Source of the DNA: Sphingorhabdus sp. EL138
GTDB lineage: Bacteria; Pseudomonadota; Alphaproteobacteria; Sphingomonadales; Sphingomonadaceae
DNA length: 64,000 bases
Direction of reading: 5' to 3'
NCBI RefSeq assembly: GCF_900258045.1
Contig: NZ_OGVD01000003.1
Span: forward strand, 724,652-788,651
Below, in pieces: positions 9,533 through 18,238 of the stretch. How positions within the stretch are numbered: position 1 is the stretch's first letter; each line of letters begins with the position of its first letter. The notes beneath the pieces are model-generated. The model was not told the origin of the DNA, ran no database searches, and saw nothing but the letters and a program-made list of their open reading frames with translations. The translations under genes were made by a program, and so were the position numbers.

Positions 9533-10522
9533 ATGTCAGCCCTATTATTCAGTAAAATCAGTGCCTATATTCCCGGACTCATGAACCTCTCCGTCAAGCA
9601 AATTGAATCTCCAATGATCAAGACATGCTCCATCTGGCGGTCTTTGGAAATTCTTGGTGATACGCCTATATTGCTCATTCTGGAATCAATGTGGTTGGGT
9701 TCAACCCGGTTCACGGAGCTTAAGGATCGCACGGGTTTGCAAAAAGCTCTGCTTTCAAATCGTTTGCATCGACTCATCAAAAACGGCCTGCTCCGTAAAG
9801 GACAGGCCGTCGGCGGTTCCAGGCATCTGGAATATCGATTGACCGAGAAAGGAGTCGACCTGTTTCCGACCGTGTTGACGCTGTACGTATGGGAACGAAA
9901 ATGGGGATCGGCTGATAGCCGGCGTAATTTGGAGCTGCAGCATGAAGCCTGCGGATCGCGGTTGAACCCGGTTCCGGTTTGCAGGTCGTGCGGCAAAGCT
10001 TTCGGTTTGCATGAGGTTTCTTTCGTGGAAGGCCCGGGCGTCGGATTGATGCCCGCATCCTATAGCCGAAGGCGCAATCAGGTGACCTTTCAGTCGGATC
10101 ATCCTTCCTTGTTGCGGGGTTCGGTGGAAATTTTGGGAGATCGTTGGTCTGCCCTGATCATGCGAGCAATCTTCACCGCATTACGGCGTTTTGACGAGAT
10201 CGAAGCTGATACCGGTGCTTCGCCAGCCATTGTTGCCGATCGTCTGAAAAACCTTGTCGCAATCGATGTCCTGAAAGCGAGGCCCTATAATCATCATCCT
10301 TTAAGGAATGAGTATTTCCTGACGACCAAGGGGTTGGAATATTATTCCGTGATCATGATGTTGATGCTGTGGGGAGACAAATATTACGGTGCCGCAGATG
10401 GACCGCCGGCTATCCTGACTCACACCAGTTGTGGGGCCCATTTGATTCCGGAAATTTCATGCGGCAGTTGTGACAAGACGGTCGCGCCGCAAGATGTCGC
10501 CATTGTCGGCCTGAACGACTGA
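9533..10522 (+). CDS. Double-domain HxlR-family transcriptional regulator
   Basis: The protein is an internal duplication. Residues about 28-160 and 188-320 each hold an HxlR-type winged helix (motif S-x-x-I-L-G-D near 37-43 and 197-203) followed by a Cys cluster. The clusters align exactly: Cys140, Cys150, Cys153 and Cys300, Cys310, Cys313, each in a CG-x-x-L-x-P-x-x-x-C-x-S-C pattern. Single-domain HxlR proteins act as dimers on DNA, so this chain may be a covalent pseudo-dimer. Metal or thiol sensing by the Cys groups is inferred. The start is uncertain: 9533, 9582 and 9614 are all in frame and none has a strong ribosome site; 9614 would begin right at the first winged helix. It precedes the oxygenase/thiolase genes and probably controls them. 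Confidence 0.82.
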   Translation: MSALLFSKISAYIPGLMNLSVKQIESPMIKTCSIWRSLEILGDTPILLILESMWLGSTRFTELKDRTGLQKALLSNRLHRLIKNGLLRKGQAVGGSRHLEYRLTEKGVDLFPTVLTLYVWERKWGSADSRRNLELQHEACGSRLNPVPVCRSCGKAFGLHEVSFVEGPGVGLMPASYSRRRNQVTFQSDHPSLLRGSVEILGDRWSALIMRAIFTALRRFDEIEADTGASPAIVADRLKNLVAIDVLKARPYNHHPLRNEYFLTTKGLEYYSVIMMLMLWGDKYYGAADGPPAILTHTSCGAHLIPEISCGSCDKTVAPQDVAIVGLND

Positions 10523-10610
10523 CACCGCTCTTCTGAAAACGAATGGATATTGCTTGACGATCGCAGCGCGATGCTCTTTAGATCAGTGACTTTAATAACC
10601 ATACCAAAAT

Positions 10611-12083
10611 GTGGAGTCCCCTCTATTGTCCCAGTCAGCTACCGCAGTGAAAACTACATTGTCGCCAAACGATCACCCCTATCTAAACGGCGCATGGACA
10701 CCCAATTTCGAAGAGCATGACAGTGATGATCTTGAAATTATTGGTGAAATCCCAGCGGATATTGACGGTATATATGTACGCAACACGGAAAATCCGGTGC
10801 ATGATGCCATAGGCCGGTACCATCCCTTTGACGGTGACGGGATGCTGCACATGATGCAGCTTTCAGGTGGAAAGGCGGAATATAAAAACCGTTTCATCCG
10901 CACCCGTGGTTTCGAGGCGGAGCAGGAAGCCGGGCGCTCCTTGTGGATTGGCTGTATGGGTAACCCCAAAAAATCGGAACGATCCGGTTGGGGCGCGCAC
11001 GGGCATATCAAGGACAGCTCTTCAACCGATGTGGTTGTGCATGCTGGCAGCATACTATCAACATTCTGGCAGTGCGGAGAAGGCTATCGTTTGGACCCGG
11101 CGACATTGGAAACACTGGGTATCGAAGGTTGGGCTCCGATTGATGGTATCTCCGCCCATCCCAAACTGGATCCCAAAACCGGGGAGCTACTGTTTTTCAA
11201 CTATTCCACCCATGCCCCTTACATGCATTACGGGGTTGTCGGAGCAGACAATAAGTTGAAGCATTATATTCCTGTTGAGTTGCCAGCGCCGCGTTTGCCG
11301 CATGATATGTGCTTTTCGAGAAACTATTCCATCCTGAATGACTTCCCGATGTTCTGGCCGCAGGCTGCAATCGATAATGGTTTCTACATCCCTGTCTTTG
11401 ACAAGAATATGAAGTCACGATTTGCTGTGATTCCGCGCCATGGGAACCCGGAAGACATAAAATGGTTTGAAGCGGATTCAACCTACGTCCTGCACTTCAT
11501 GAATGCCTATGAGGAGGGGCATGAACTGGTCATGGATGGCTATTTTCAGGAAGATCCGCGGCCGGATCCGCTGCAATCCATGCCCGACGAATATAAAGCC
11601 ATGGGATCCAATCTCGATCTTCATTCCCTGAAAACCCATCTGCATCGCTGGCGGTTCAATCTGGAAACTGGTGAGACGGCTGAGGAGCGTTTGTATGATG
11701 ACGAGATTGTCGAATTTGGTACAATCAACCCGGCTGTTGCAGGCGAGAAGCATCGCTATGTCTACAGCGTAACTGGTGAAGATGGCTATTTCCTGTTCAC
11801 TGGTATGATCAAACATGATCTGGAAACCGGTGAAACCCAACATTATGAATTCGGTCCAGGCCGTTATGGTTCCGAAGCCCCATTCATTGCGCGCAAAGAT
11901 GGGAAATCGGAAGATGATGGCTATTTGATCAGTTTTATTACAGACATGAATCTCGATCGTTCGGAATGCGTGATAATGGACGCGAAAAATTTGGAAGCGG
12001 GACCAATATGTCAGATCATATTGCCGCACAGGATCTGCAGTGGCACACATGCCGTATGGGCAAATGCGGATGAACTGCGCTAA
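10611..12083 (+). CDS. Carotenoid oxygenase family protein (lignostilbene dioxygenase-like)
   Basis: Fe(II)-dependent dioxygenase of the carotenoid cleavage / lignostilbene dioxygenase family, 490 residues, a usual length. The four iron-binding His are visible: His183 (in SAHPK), His231 (in PHDMC), His295 (in LHFMN) and His480 (in SGTHAVW). The family cleaves a conjugated C=C bond with O2 to give two carbonyl products, either from carotenoids or from stilbene-like aromatics; the sequence alone does not decide which. The listed start is GTG at 10611; a TTG at 10626 is an alternative. The next gene follows after 11 bases, so this is the first gene of an operon with a thiolase. Confidence 0.85.
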   Translation: MESPLLSQSATAVKTTLSPNDHPYLNGAWTPNFEEHDSDDLEIIGEIPADIDGIYVRNTENPVHDAIGRYHPFDGDGMLHMMQLSGGKAEYKNRFIRTRGFEAEQEAGRSLWIGCMGNPKKSERSGWGAHGHIKDSSSTDVVVHAGSILSTFWQCGEGYRLDPATLETLGIEGWAPIDGISAHPKLDPKTGELLFFNYSTHAPYMHYGVVGADNKLKHYIPVELPAPRLPHDMCFSRNYSILNDFPMFWPQAAIDNGFYIPVFDKNMKSRFAVIPRHGNPEDIKWFEADSTYVLHFMNAYEEGHELVMDGYFQEDPRPDPLQSMPDEYKAMGSNLDLHSLKTHLHRWRFNLETGETAEERLYDDEIVEFGTINPAVAGEKHRYVYSVTGEDGYFLFTGMIKHDLETGETQHYEFGPGRYGSEAPFIARKDGKSEDDGYLISFITDMNLDRSECVIMDAKNLEAGPICQIILPHRICSGTHAVWANADELR

Positions 12084-12094
12084 GGGGTTTTACT

Positions 12095-13324
12095 ATGTCT
12101 CGGAAAATCTATGTTCTAGGCGGTCATCAAACCGATTTTGCCCAAAACTGGACGCGGGAAGACATGTCCCTGTTCGATCTGTTCTCGACATCCGTTCTTA
12201 AGGCATTGGAAAAAACAAAACTTGAACCGAAAGATATAGAAGTCGGCCATGTCGGCAATTTCGTAGCAGAATTGTTCACCGGTCAGGGTATGTTGGGCGG
12301 TTTTTTCGGCCATGTGCATAGAGATTTTGCTGGTATGCCAGCGTCCCGTCATGAAGGCGCCTGTGCGTCCGGATCGCTGGCGATTTTAGGCGCAATGACC
12401 GATATCGAAAGCGGCCGTTATGACCTGGCCTGTGTGGCCGGCGTGGAACTGATGCGCAACGTGTCAGGTGCGCAGGCAGCGGACAATCTGGGAGCGGCGA
12501 TCTATGTCGGTGAAGAGGGGCAGGATGCCAAGTATATCTGGCCTGCGATGTTTTCCGATCTCGCCGAGGAATATGACAAGAGATATGGTCTGCGCCATGA
12601 ACATCTGATGGAAATTTCCAAGACTAATTTCGATAATGCGCGGCGCAACCCTAATGCGCAGAGCCGAGACTGGACGTTTGGCGATAAAAGTTTCACGCAG
12701 GATGATGAGGATAATCCGGTCATAGAAGGCTGGATGCGTAGGCAGGATTGCGGGCAGGTGTCCGATGGTGCTGCCGTAGTCATTCTGGCTTCCGAAGAGC
12801 GCGCAAAACAATATGCAGACGCGCGCGGTATAGGGTTTGAAAGCCTGCCGCAGATTAAAGGATGGGGCCATAGCACCGCGCCGATGTTGATGCGCACCAA
12901 ATTGGCGGATAGCGCGAATGACGACTATGTTCTGCCGTGGACACGCAAAGCCATCACTGACGCGTATCGGCGTGCAGGTATTGCCGGGCCGGCACAACTG
13001 GATGCCATCGAAACTCATGACTGCTTTTCAGTGACCGAATATATGGCCATTGAACATTTCGGGATCACCGCACCCGGTGAAGCCTGGAAAGCGATTGAAG
13101 AGGGTGTGATTGCTTTCGACGGTAGCTTGCCAGTCAATCCATCGGGCGGACTGATCGGAATGGGACATCCGGTTGGTGCAACAGGTGTCCGTATGATGCT
13201 TGATGCGGCAAAGCAGGTAACAGGGAAAGCCGGAGACTATCAGGTTGAAGGCGCAAAAAACGTCGGCACGTTTAATGTCGGGGGGTCAGGAACGACAAAT
13301 TGTTCTTTTGTCGTCGGAGTTTAA
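12095..13324 (+). CDS. SCP-x type thiolase / acetyl-CoA acetyltransferase
   Basis: A 409-residue thiolase of the branch related to the thiolase domain of sterol carrier protein x, without an SCP2 domain. The nucleophilic Cys90 lies in EGACASGS, and the catalytic GMGHPVGATG lies near residue 350. The middle ETHDCFS segment replaces the NEAFA loop of FadA thiolases, typical of this subfamily. It would cleave a beta-ketoacyl-CoA, or run the reverse condensation. The start has a run of G upstream (AAGGGG). It is tightly spaced after the oxygenase and before the DUF1295 gene, so the three are probably one transcript. Confidence 0.85.
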   Translation: MSRKIYVLGGHQTDFAQNWTREDMSLFDLFSTSVLKALEKTKLEPKDIEVGHVGNFVAELFTGQGMLGGFFGHVHRDFAGMPASRHEGACASGSLAILGAMTDIESGRYDLACVAGVELMRNVSGAQAADNLGAAIYVGEEGQDAKYIWPAMFSDLAEEYDKRYGLRHEHLMEISKTNFDNARRNPNAQSRDWTFGDKSFTQDDEDNPVIEGWMRRQDCGQVSDGAAVVILASEERAKQYADARGIGFESLPQIKGWGHSTAPMLMRTKLADSANDDYVLPWTRKAITDAYRRAGIAGPAQLDAIETHDCFSVTEYMAIEHFGITAPGEAWKAIEEGVIAFDGSLPVNPSGGLIGMGHPVGATGVRMMLDAAKQVTGKAGDYQVEGAKNVGTFNVGGSGTTNCSFVVGV

Positions 13325-13337
13325 GGGGGAGGTAGCG

Positions 13338-14207
13338 GTGAATTCAAAAATACTGATCGGTCTTATCATATCAGTCGGGCTGGGTGTAGCTGTTGCGTTT
13401 GCGGGTAGTCAGGGTGGAATGATATTTGGCGCTATGCCGGTGTTTTTGCTGTGCGGTATCCTGGCCTATGCCATCAACTGGCTGGCTTTCATCCCTGCCA
13501 ACATGGCCCAGACAGAAAAATTCTATGATCTGACTGGCTCCATTACCTATCTTACAATAATGATCGTCGCATGCGCGTTGTCTGCGTCGGTTGATCTTCG
13601 TGCTGTCATTGTGGCCTCAATGGTAGCGGTCTGGGCGCTTCGACTGGGATCGTTTCTGTTCTTGCGGATAAAGGCGGATGGTCATGATCAGCGGTTTGAC
13701 CAGATAAAGATTTCACCACCGCGTTTCTTTCTGACTTGGACTTTGCAAGGGCTATGGGTTCTGCTGACGGCAGCCAGTGCCTTGGTCATCATTACCAATG
13801 CAACGCGGCTTCCACTGGATATTTTTGCCTATATCGGCGTCGGCTTGTGGATTGCCGGTTTCGTGATCGAAGCGGTCGCTGATCGGCAAAAAAGGACGTT
13901 TCGTAACAACCCGAAAAACAAGGGGCGCTTTATCTCTTCGGGCCTGTGGGCATGGTCGAGACATCCCAATTATTTTGGGGAAATCCTGCTCTGGACAGGC
14001 ATAACTGTCATGTCATTGCCGCTTCTGTCCGGTTGGCAATGGGTAACGATTATCTCTCCGATTTTTGTCACGACCTTGCTGATGCGGGTCAGCGGTGTGC
14101 CCAAACTGGAGGCTGCGGGACAGAAAAGGTGGGGGGATGATCCGGATTATATTGAATATTGCAAATCGGTTCCCGTCCTGATCCCCAGGCCGCCCAAGAG
14201 CAGCTAA
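13338..14207 (+). CDS. DUF1295 membrane protein, steroid 5-alpha-reductase-like
   Basis: A 289-residue membrane protein with about seven spans and the C-terminal signature of the DUF1295 / steroid 5-alpha reductase C-terminal fold (WSRHPNYFGEILLW, about residues 213-226). The GTG at 13338 is chosen because GGGGGAGG lies just upstream and the product then starts with a membrane segment. An earlier in-frame ATG at 13245 lies inside the thiolase gene and is rejected. It begins 13 bases after the thiolase stop. The fold suggests NADPH-dependent reduction of an enone, or methylation of a lipid-like substrate; neither can be fixed here. Confidence 0.78.
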   Translation: MNSKILIGLIISVGLGVAVAFAGSQGGMIFGAMPVFLLCGILAYAINWLAFIPANMAQTEKFYDLTGSITYLTIMIVACALSASVDLRAVIVASMVAVWALRLGSFLFLRIKADGHDQRFDQIKISPPRFFLTWTLQGLWVLLTAASALVIITNATRLPLDIFAYIGVGLWIAGFVIEAVADRQKRTFRNNPKNKGRFISSGLWAWSRHPNYFGEILLWTGITVMSLPLLSGWQWVTIISPIFVTTLLMRVSGVPKLEAAGQKRWGDDPDYIEYCKSVPVLIPRPPKSS

Positions 14208-14310
14208 GCAGGTCTGTGGTGGCCGCGATGCCGCTCTGCCATATTCCCTGACCATGGCTTGACAAGGCCCCAAATCGATTTAGGTCGTCACCAACAACTG
14301 GAGATTTATC

Positions 14311-15483
14311 ATGCGTGAAGCTGTCGTCGTATCCTATGCCCGTACCGGACTTGCTAAAGCCGGACGAGGTGGGTTTAACATCACGCCACCAATGACGATG
14401 GCGGCGCACGCCATCAAACATGCCGTTGCCAAGTCGGGTGTAGAGAGTGACTTTGTCGACGACAGCCTGATGGGCAATGTCGCCCATGCCGCGCCAAATA
14501 TCGGTCGCAATGCCGCGCTTCTTGCAGGGCTTCCCAAAACCACAGCGGGTGCCACGATCAACCGTTTCTGTTCGTCTGGCATGCAAGCCATCGCCATGGC
14601 GGCAAACCATATTCGCGGCGATGGCGCGGATTGTGTCGTCGCTGGCGGGGTCGAGAGTATTTCAATGCAAGGGCAGCGTGCACCGGAAGGCAGCATTGAT
14701 AACGCAATTCTGAAAATTGCACCTGATATCTTCATGCCCATGATCGATACCGCCGATATTGTGGCAGAGCGTTACAATGTCAGCCGCGAATATCAGGACG
14801 AATATTCGCTGCAATCACAGCAGCGTATGGCCAAGGCGCAGGAAGCAGGACTTTTTGCCGATGAAATCGTGCCGATGCAGACTAAGATGAAAGTCGTTGA
14901 CAAGGAAACCAAGGAGGAAAGTATTGTCGACTACACGGTCGATCGAGACGAGTGCAATCGTCCGACCACGACCCTGGAAGGCCTCGCCAAATTGCAACCG
15001 GTCATGGGTGAAGGCAAATATATAACCGCCGGCAATGCCAGCCAATTATCCGACGGTGCCGCTGCGGTATTGTTGATGGAAGCCAAAGAAGCCGAACGGC
15101 GGGGGCTCGAACCTCTAGGCCGTTTCGTATCCTGGGCCGTCGCCGGTTGTGAGCCGGATGAAATGGGTATTGGTCCGGTTTTTGCCGTTCCCAAACTACT
15201 CGAACGGCAAGGCCTGACGGTCGATGATATCGATATCTGGGAACTCAATGAAGCCTTTGCGAGCCAGTGTCTCTACAGCCGCGATCGTCTGGGCATTGAT
15301 CCGGAAAAATATAACGTCAATGGCGGCTCCATTTCCATCGGCCACCCGTTTGGCATGACCGGCGCGCGCTGTGCCGGTCATTTGTTGCAGGAAGGTCGCC
15401 GTCGCGGTGCAAAATGGGGAGTTGTGACCATGTGTATTGGTGGCGGTCAGGGCGGAGCAGGTCTGTTTGAGATCTACCCCTGA
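14311..15483 (+). CDS. Acetyl-CoA C-acyltransferase (thiolase II)
   Basis: A 390-residue degradative thiolase of the FadA type that splits 3-ketoacyl-CoA with CoA into acetyl-CoA and a shortened acyl-CoA. The acyl-accepting Cys lies in NRFCSSGMQA (near residue 89). The NEAFA loop and the two C-terminal catalytic segments (ISIGHPFGMTG and the Cys in TMCIGGGQGG) are all present. GGAGA precedes the ATG. It is 103 bases after the DUF1295 gene and 50 bases before a thioesterase. The FadB-like protein on the opposite strand could be its partner in the last two steps of beta-oxidation. Confidence 0.92.
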   Translation: MREAVVVSYARTGLAKAGRGGFNITPPMTMAAHAIKHAVAKSGVESDFVDDSLMGNVAHAAPNIGRNAALLAGLPKTTAGATINRFCSSGMQAIAMAANHIRGDGADCVVAGGVESISMQGQRAPEGSIDNAILKIAPDIFMPMIDTADIVAERYNVSREYQDEYSLQSQQRMAKAQEAGLFADEIVPMQTKMKVVDKETKEESIVDYTVDRDECNRPTTTLEGLAKLQPVMGEGKYITAGNASQLSDGAAAVLLMEAKEAERRGLEPLGRFVSWAVAGCEPDEMGIGPVFAVPKLLERQGLTVDDIDIWELNEAFASQCLYSRDRLGIDPEKYNVNGGSISIGHPFGMTGARCAGHLLQEGRRRGAKWGVVTMCIGGGQGGAGLFEIYP

Positions 15484-15533
15484 ACGTTCAAGATAGCGAA
15501 CACCTCCCAGCATTTTAAGGAATAGAAGCAGTT

Positions 15534-16463
15534 TTGGATCAACTAACGGACGAACAAGTCGAACGCCGGCTTTCGGAAGCTTTGGCCAATCGCTCCTCCG
15601 TGCCCGCGGAGAAGCTGATAGCCGGATTGCTCCGCACCTTTAAACTCACAGCAGATGCTGATGACGAGTTTCTCTATCCTGCACTATCGTCGACGGCACG
15701 CGAGCGTATTTTTGGCGGGCAAGTGATTGCGCAGGCCATTGTCACGGCGGATCATACCGTTGATGAAGAGAAGACCATTCATTCGCTGCATTCCTATTTT
15801 CTGCGCGCGGGAGACGAGACCAAGCCGCTGCATTTTCGGGTGCACCGCGACTTTGACGGACGCAGCATTTCCAACCGCAGAGTTGTTGTGCGTCAGGATG
15901 ACAAGGTCATATTCAACCTGACGGCCTCTTTTCAAAAACCGGCTGACGGGCTCCATCACCAGGTCCCGATGCCCGATGTTCTGCCGCCCGACCAATGCAT
16001 GAGTATGATGGAACAAATTGCCCGCAACCCGCAGGTGTCGGACAAGCATATTGAGCGGATGAGCATGCCGCGACCTTTTGATGTGCGAAGCTTTCGTCCG
16101 GAAGGCAAAAGCCAACCCGCGCGCCAATATCAATGGTTCAAGACGGTTGCGCCGCTGCCCGATGATCCGCTTACACACAGGGCCACGCTGGCCTTCGCGT
16201 CTGATATGGGATTGCTTTCTACGTCAATGATTCCGCACGGATTGCATTGGACCACGCCCGGATTATTCTCGACCAGCCTTGATCATGCGATGTGGTTCCA
16301 TGACGATTTCAGGATGGATCAGTGGATTTGCTATGTCATGGACAGCGACTGGACCGGCGGCACCCGCGGCCTCAATCGCGGTTCGCTATACACGCAGGAT
16401 GGCAAGCTGGTTGCATCCGCCGTGCAGGAAGGCCTTATCCGGGTTACGCCGAAAAGCGGCTGA
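15534..16463 (+). CDS. tesB: Acyl-CoA thioesterase II
   Basis: A double hot-dog thioesterase of 309 residues that hydrolyses acyl-CoA to free acid and CoA. Family features include HSLHSYFLRAGD in the first hot-dog domain and SLDHAMWFHDDF in the second, where the catalytic Asp sits. The start is TTG at 15534 with AAGGAATA upstream; no ATG lies nearby in frame. It stops three bases before the convergent acyl-CoA synthetase stop. In this context it probably releases CoA when dead-end acyl-CoAs build up. Confidence 0.9.
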   Translation: MDQLTDEQVERRLSEALANRSSVPAEKLIAGLLRTFKLTADADDEFLYPALSSTARERIFGGQVIAQAIVTADHTVDEEKTIHSLHSYFLRAGDETKPLHFRVHRDFDGRSISNRRVVVRQDDKVIFNLTASFQKPADGLHHQVPMPDVLPPDQCMSMMEQIARNPQVSDKHIERMSMPRPFDVRSFRPEGKSQPARQYQWFKTVAPLPDDPLTHRATLAFASDMGLLSTSMIPHGLHWTTPGLFSTSLDHAMWFHDDFRMDQWICYVMDSDWTGGTRGLNRGSLYTQDGKLVASAVQEGLIRVTPKSG

Positions 16464-16466
16464 AGG

Positions 16467-18209
16467 TCAGAATAGCGACTTCAGATCGCGTTTTAGTATT
16501 TTGCCATTGGCGTTGCGCGGCAAGCTTTCGGCGCTGAACAGGACTTTTACCGGCACCTTGAAATTTGCGAGCCGGGCGCGTACCCATTCCTGCAATTCGG
16601 CTTCAGTGGTGCTTTGGCCCTGCACCAGATTCACGACCGCCGCCGGTTCTTCGCCCAGAGTCTTGTGCTCAATGCCAATCAAGGCCGCATCCATCACCGC
16701 CGGATGATCATAAAGGACATTCTCGACCTCCGATGAATAGATATTCTCCCCGCCGCGGATGATCATGTCTTTCGCGCGGTCGACAATATGGCAGAAGCCT
16801 TCATCGTCTAGACGAGCCAGATCGCCTGTCCGAACCCAGCCATCGACGAAGGTTTCGGCCGTTGCGTCCGGCCTGTTCCAATAGGCTTTCACCACCATCG
16901 GCCCGCGCGCCCAAAGCTCACCCACTTCGCCAATCGGCATTTCGTGGGCACCATCTTCACTCATGACCCTCAAATCTGCTGCAGCAACCGGAGGGCCGCA
17001 GCTGGTCGGGCGATTGAGATAATCCTCGGCGCTATGCGATGTCACTGTCGCCATCGTCTCGGTCATGCCCCAGCCATTGCCGGGCAGGGCGCCAAAAACT
17101 TCGTAGATTTTTCGCGCCAGCTCGGGGGCAGATGGCGCGCCGCCATAGCTGATCGCGTCAATCGAACTCAGATCATATTTGTCGCGATCCGGATGCTCGA
17201 TCAGTTGCCAAGCGATAAATGGCACGCCGCCGGTGGCATTGACCTTTTCCCGTTCAATAATCTCCATCGCTCGCACCGTGTCCCATTTGTGTAGGAAGAC
17301 CATCTTATGGCCGCCATGCACGGTTGGCATCATGATGGCGGAACAGGCGGTGCAATGGAACATCGGCACCACTGTCAGGCCGACCCGAACCGTCGGCTCG
17401 GGCAGCTCATTGCCTCGCCGTAAAGCCGCTGCGGCACCGGAATAGCCCACCGAAATCGCATTGGTGGTCAGGTTGCGATGTGTGCCGAGTGCGCCTTTGG
17501 GCTGGCCGGTTGTGCCGCTGGTGTAGAATATCGTTGCTGGATCATCAGGGGCCATGTCTACGGCTGGCAGATCCTGATCCGGAAGGTCGCCATAATCATT
17601 GGGCCGCCCGATAATCTCTTCCAGCGCCCGCGCGGGATTGGCCAATGCGTTCTGGTTCCGCGCCACAATGACATGTTTCAGATCTGGGAGATCGCTCAGA
17701 TGCGAAGATATCCGGTCCCATCGCTCGGCATCGCAGAGCAACACGCTGGTTTCCGAATTTGCGAGGCCAAAGACCAGTTCCTGATCCGTCCACCAGGCGT
17801 TGAGCGGTACAACAATAGCCCCGATAGAAGCAGCCGCGAAGAAGATCACCGGCCATTCCGGCAAATTGCGCATGGCGAGTGAAACGCGGTCACCTTTTGA
17901 CACACCAATGTTCTGAAGCTCTACCGCCAGCGCCGCGACGGCCCGATACCAATCGGCATAAGTCACGCGCTCATCTTCAAATATCAGAAATTCGCTATCG
18001 CCATGGCCGCGCGCATGTTCCGCCATCGCTGCGAGCGTGGGATGCGCGTTTTTCCACACGCGGGTTTCCACGCCATCAATATCGACCACCTCCATTTCAA
18101 ACGGCTGGCCCGGCGCGCATAGCAAGGCGTCTACCTCTTTGCGTGATCGTACGGGCCATCCAGCGGGCGGTGTCCACTTTTCCAGTGGATCTATAGCTTC
18201 AGCTGACAA
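16467..18209 (-). CDS. Acyl-CoA synthetase (AMP-forming)
   Basis: An ANL-superfamily ligase of 580 residues that activates a carboxylic acid to its CoA thioester through an acyl-AMP. Visible motifs: P-loop YTSGTTGQPKG, GWGMTET, the hinge GDLARLDDEGF, and the C-terminal Lys in NGKILKRDL. The start is TTG at 18209 with AGGAG at good distance. An ATG four bases further upstream is in another frame and makes only four codons (MFVS) before TGA. It follows the FadB-like gene by 29 bases on the same strand, so activation, hydration and oxidation enzymes are co-transcribed. The substrate (fatty or aryl-alkanoic acid) cannot be told. Confidence 0.9.
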   Translation of the reverse strand: MSAEAIDPLEKWTPPAGWPVRSRKEVDALLCAPGQPFEMEVVDIDGVETRVWKNAHPTLAAMAEHARGHGDSEFLIFEDERVTYADWYRAVAALAVELQNIGVSKGDRVSLAMRNLPEWPVIFFAAASIGAIVVPLNAWWTDQELVFGLANSETSVLLCDAERWDRISSHLSDLPDLKHVIVARNQNALANPARALEEIIGRPNDYGDLPDQDLPAVDMAPDDPATIFYTSGTTGQPKGALGTHRNLTTNAISVGYSGAAAALRRGNELPEPTVRVGLTVVPMFHCTACSAIMMPTVHGGHKMVFLHKWDTVRAMEIIEREKVNATGGVPFIAWQLIEHPDRDKYDLSSIDAISYGGAPSAPELARKIYEVFGALPGNGWGMTETMATVTSHSAEDYLNRPTSCGPPVAAADLRVMSEDGAHEMPIGEVGELWARGPMVVKAYWNRPDATAETFVDGWVRTGDLARLDDEGFCHIVDRAKDMIIRGGENIYSSEVENVLYDHPAVMDAALIGIEHKTLGEEPAAVVNLVQGQSTTEAELQEWVRARLANFKVPVKVLFSAESLPRNANGKILKRDLKSLF

Positions 18210-18238
18210 ACATATTCTCCTAATCGATAGACGTGACC

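Noticed and set aside
13245..13337. Upstream start of the DUF1295 gene overlapping the thiolase gene
   Set aside because: The 13338 GTG has a strong GGGGGAGG site and begins the first membrane helix; the longer form adds a charged lead of 31 residues inside another gene.
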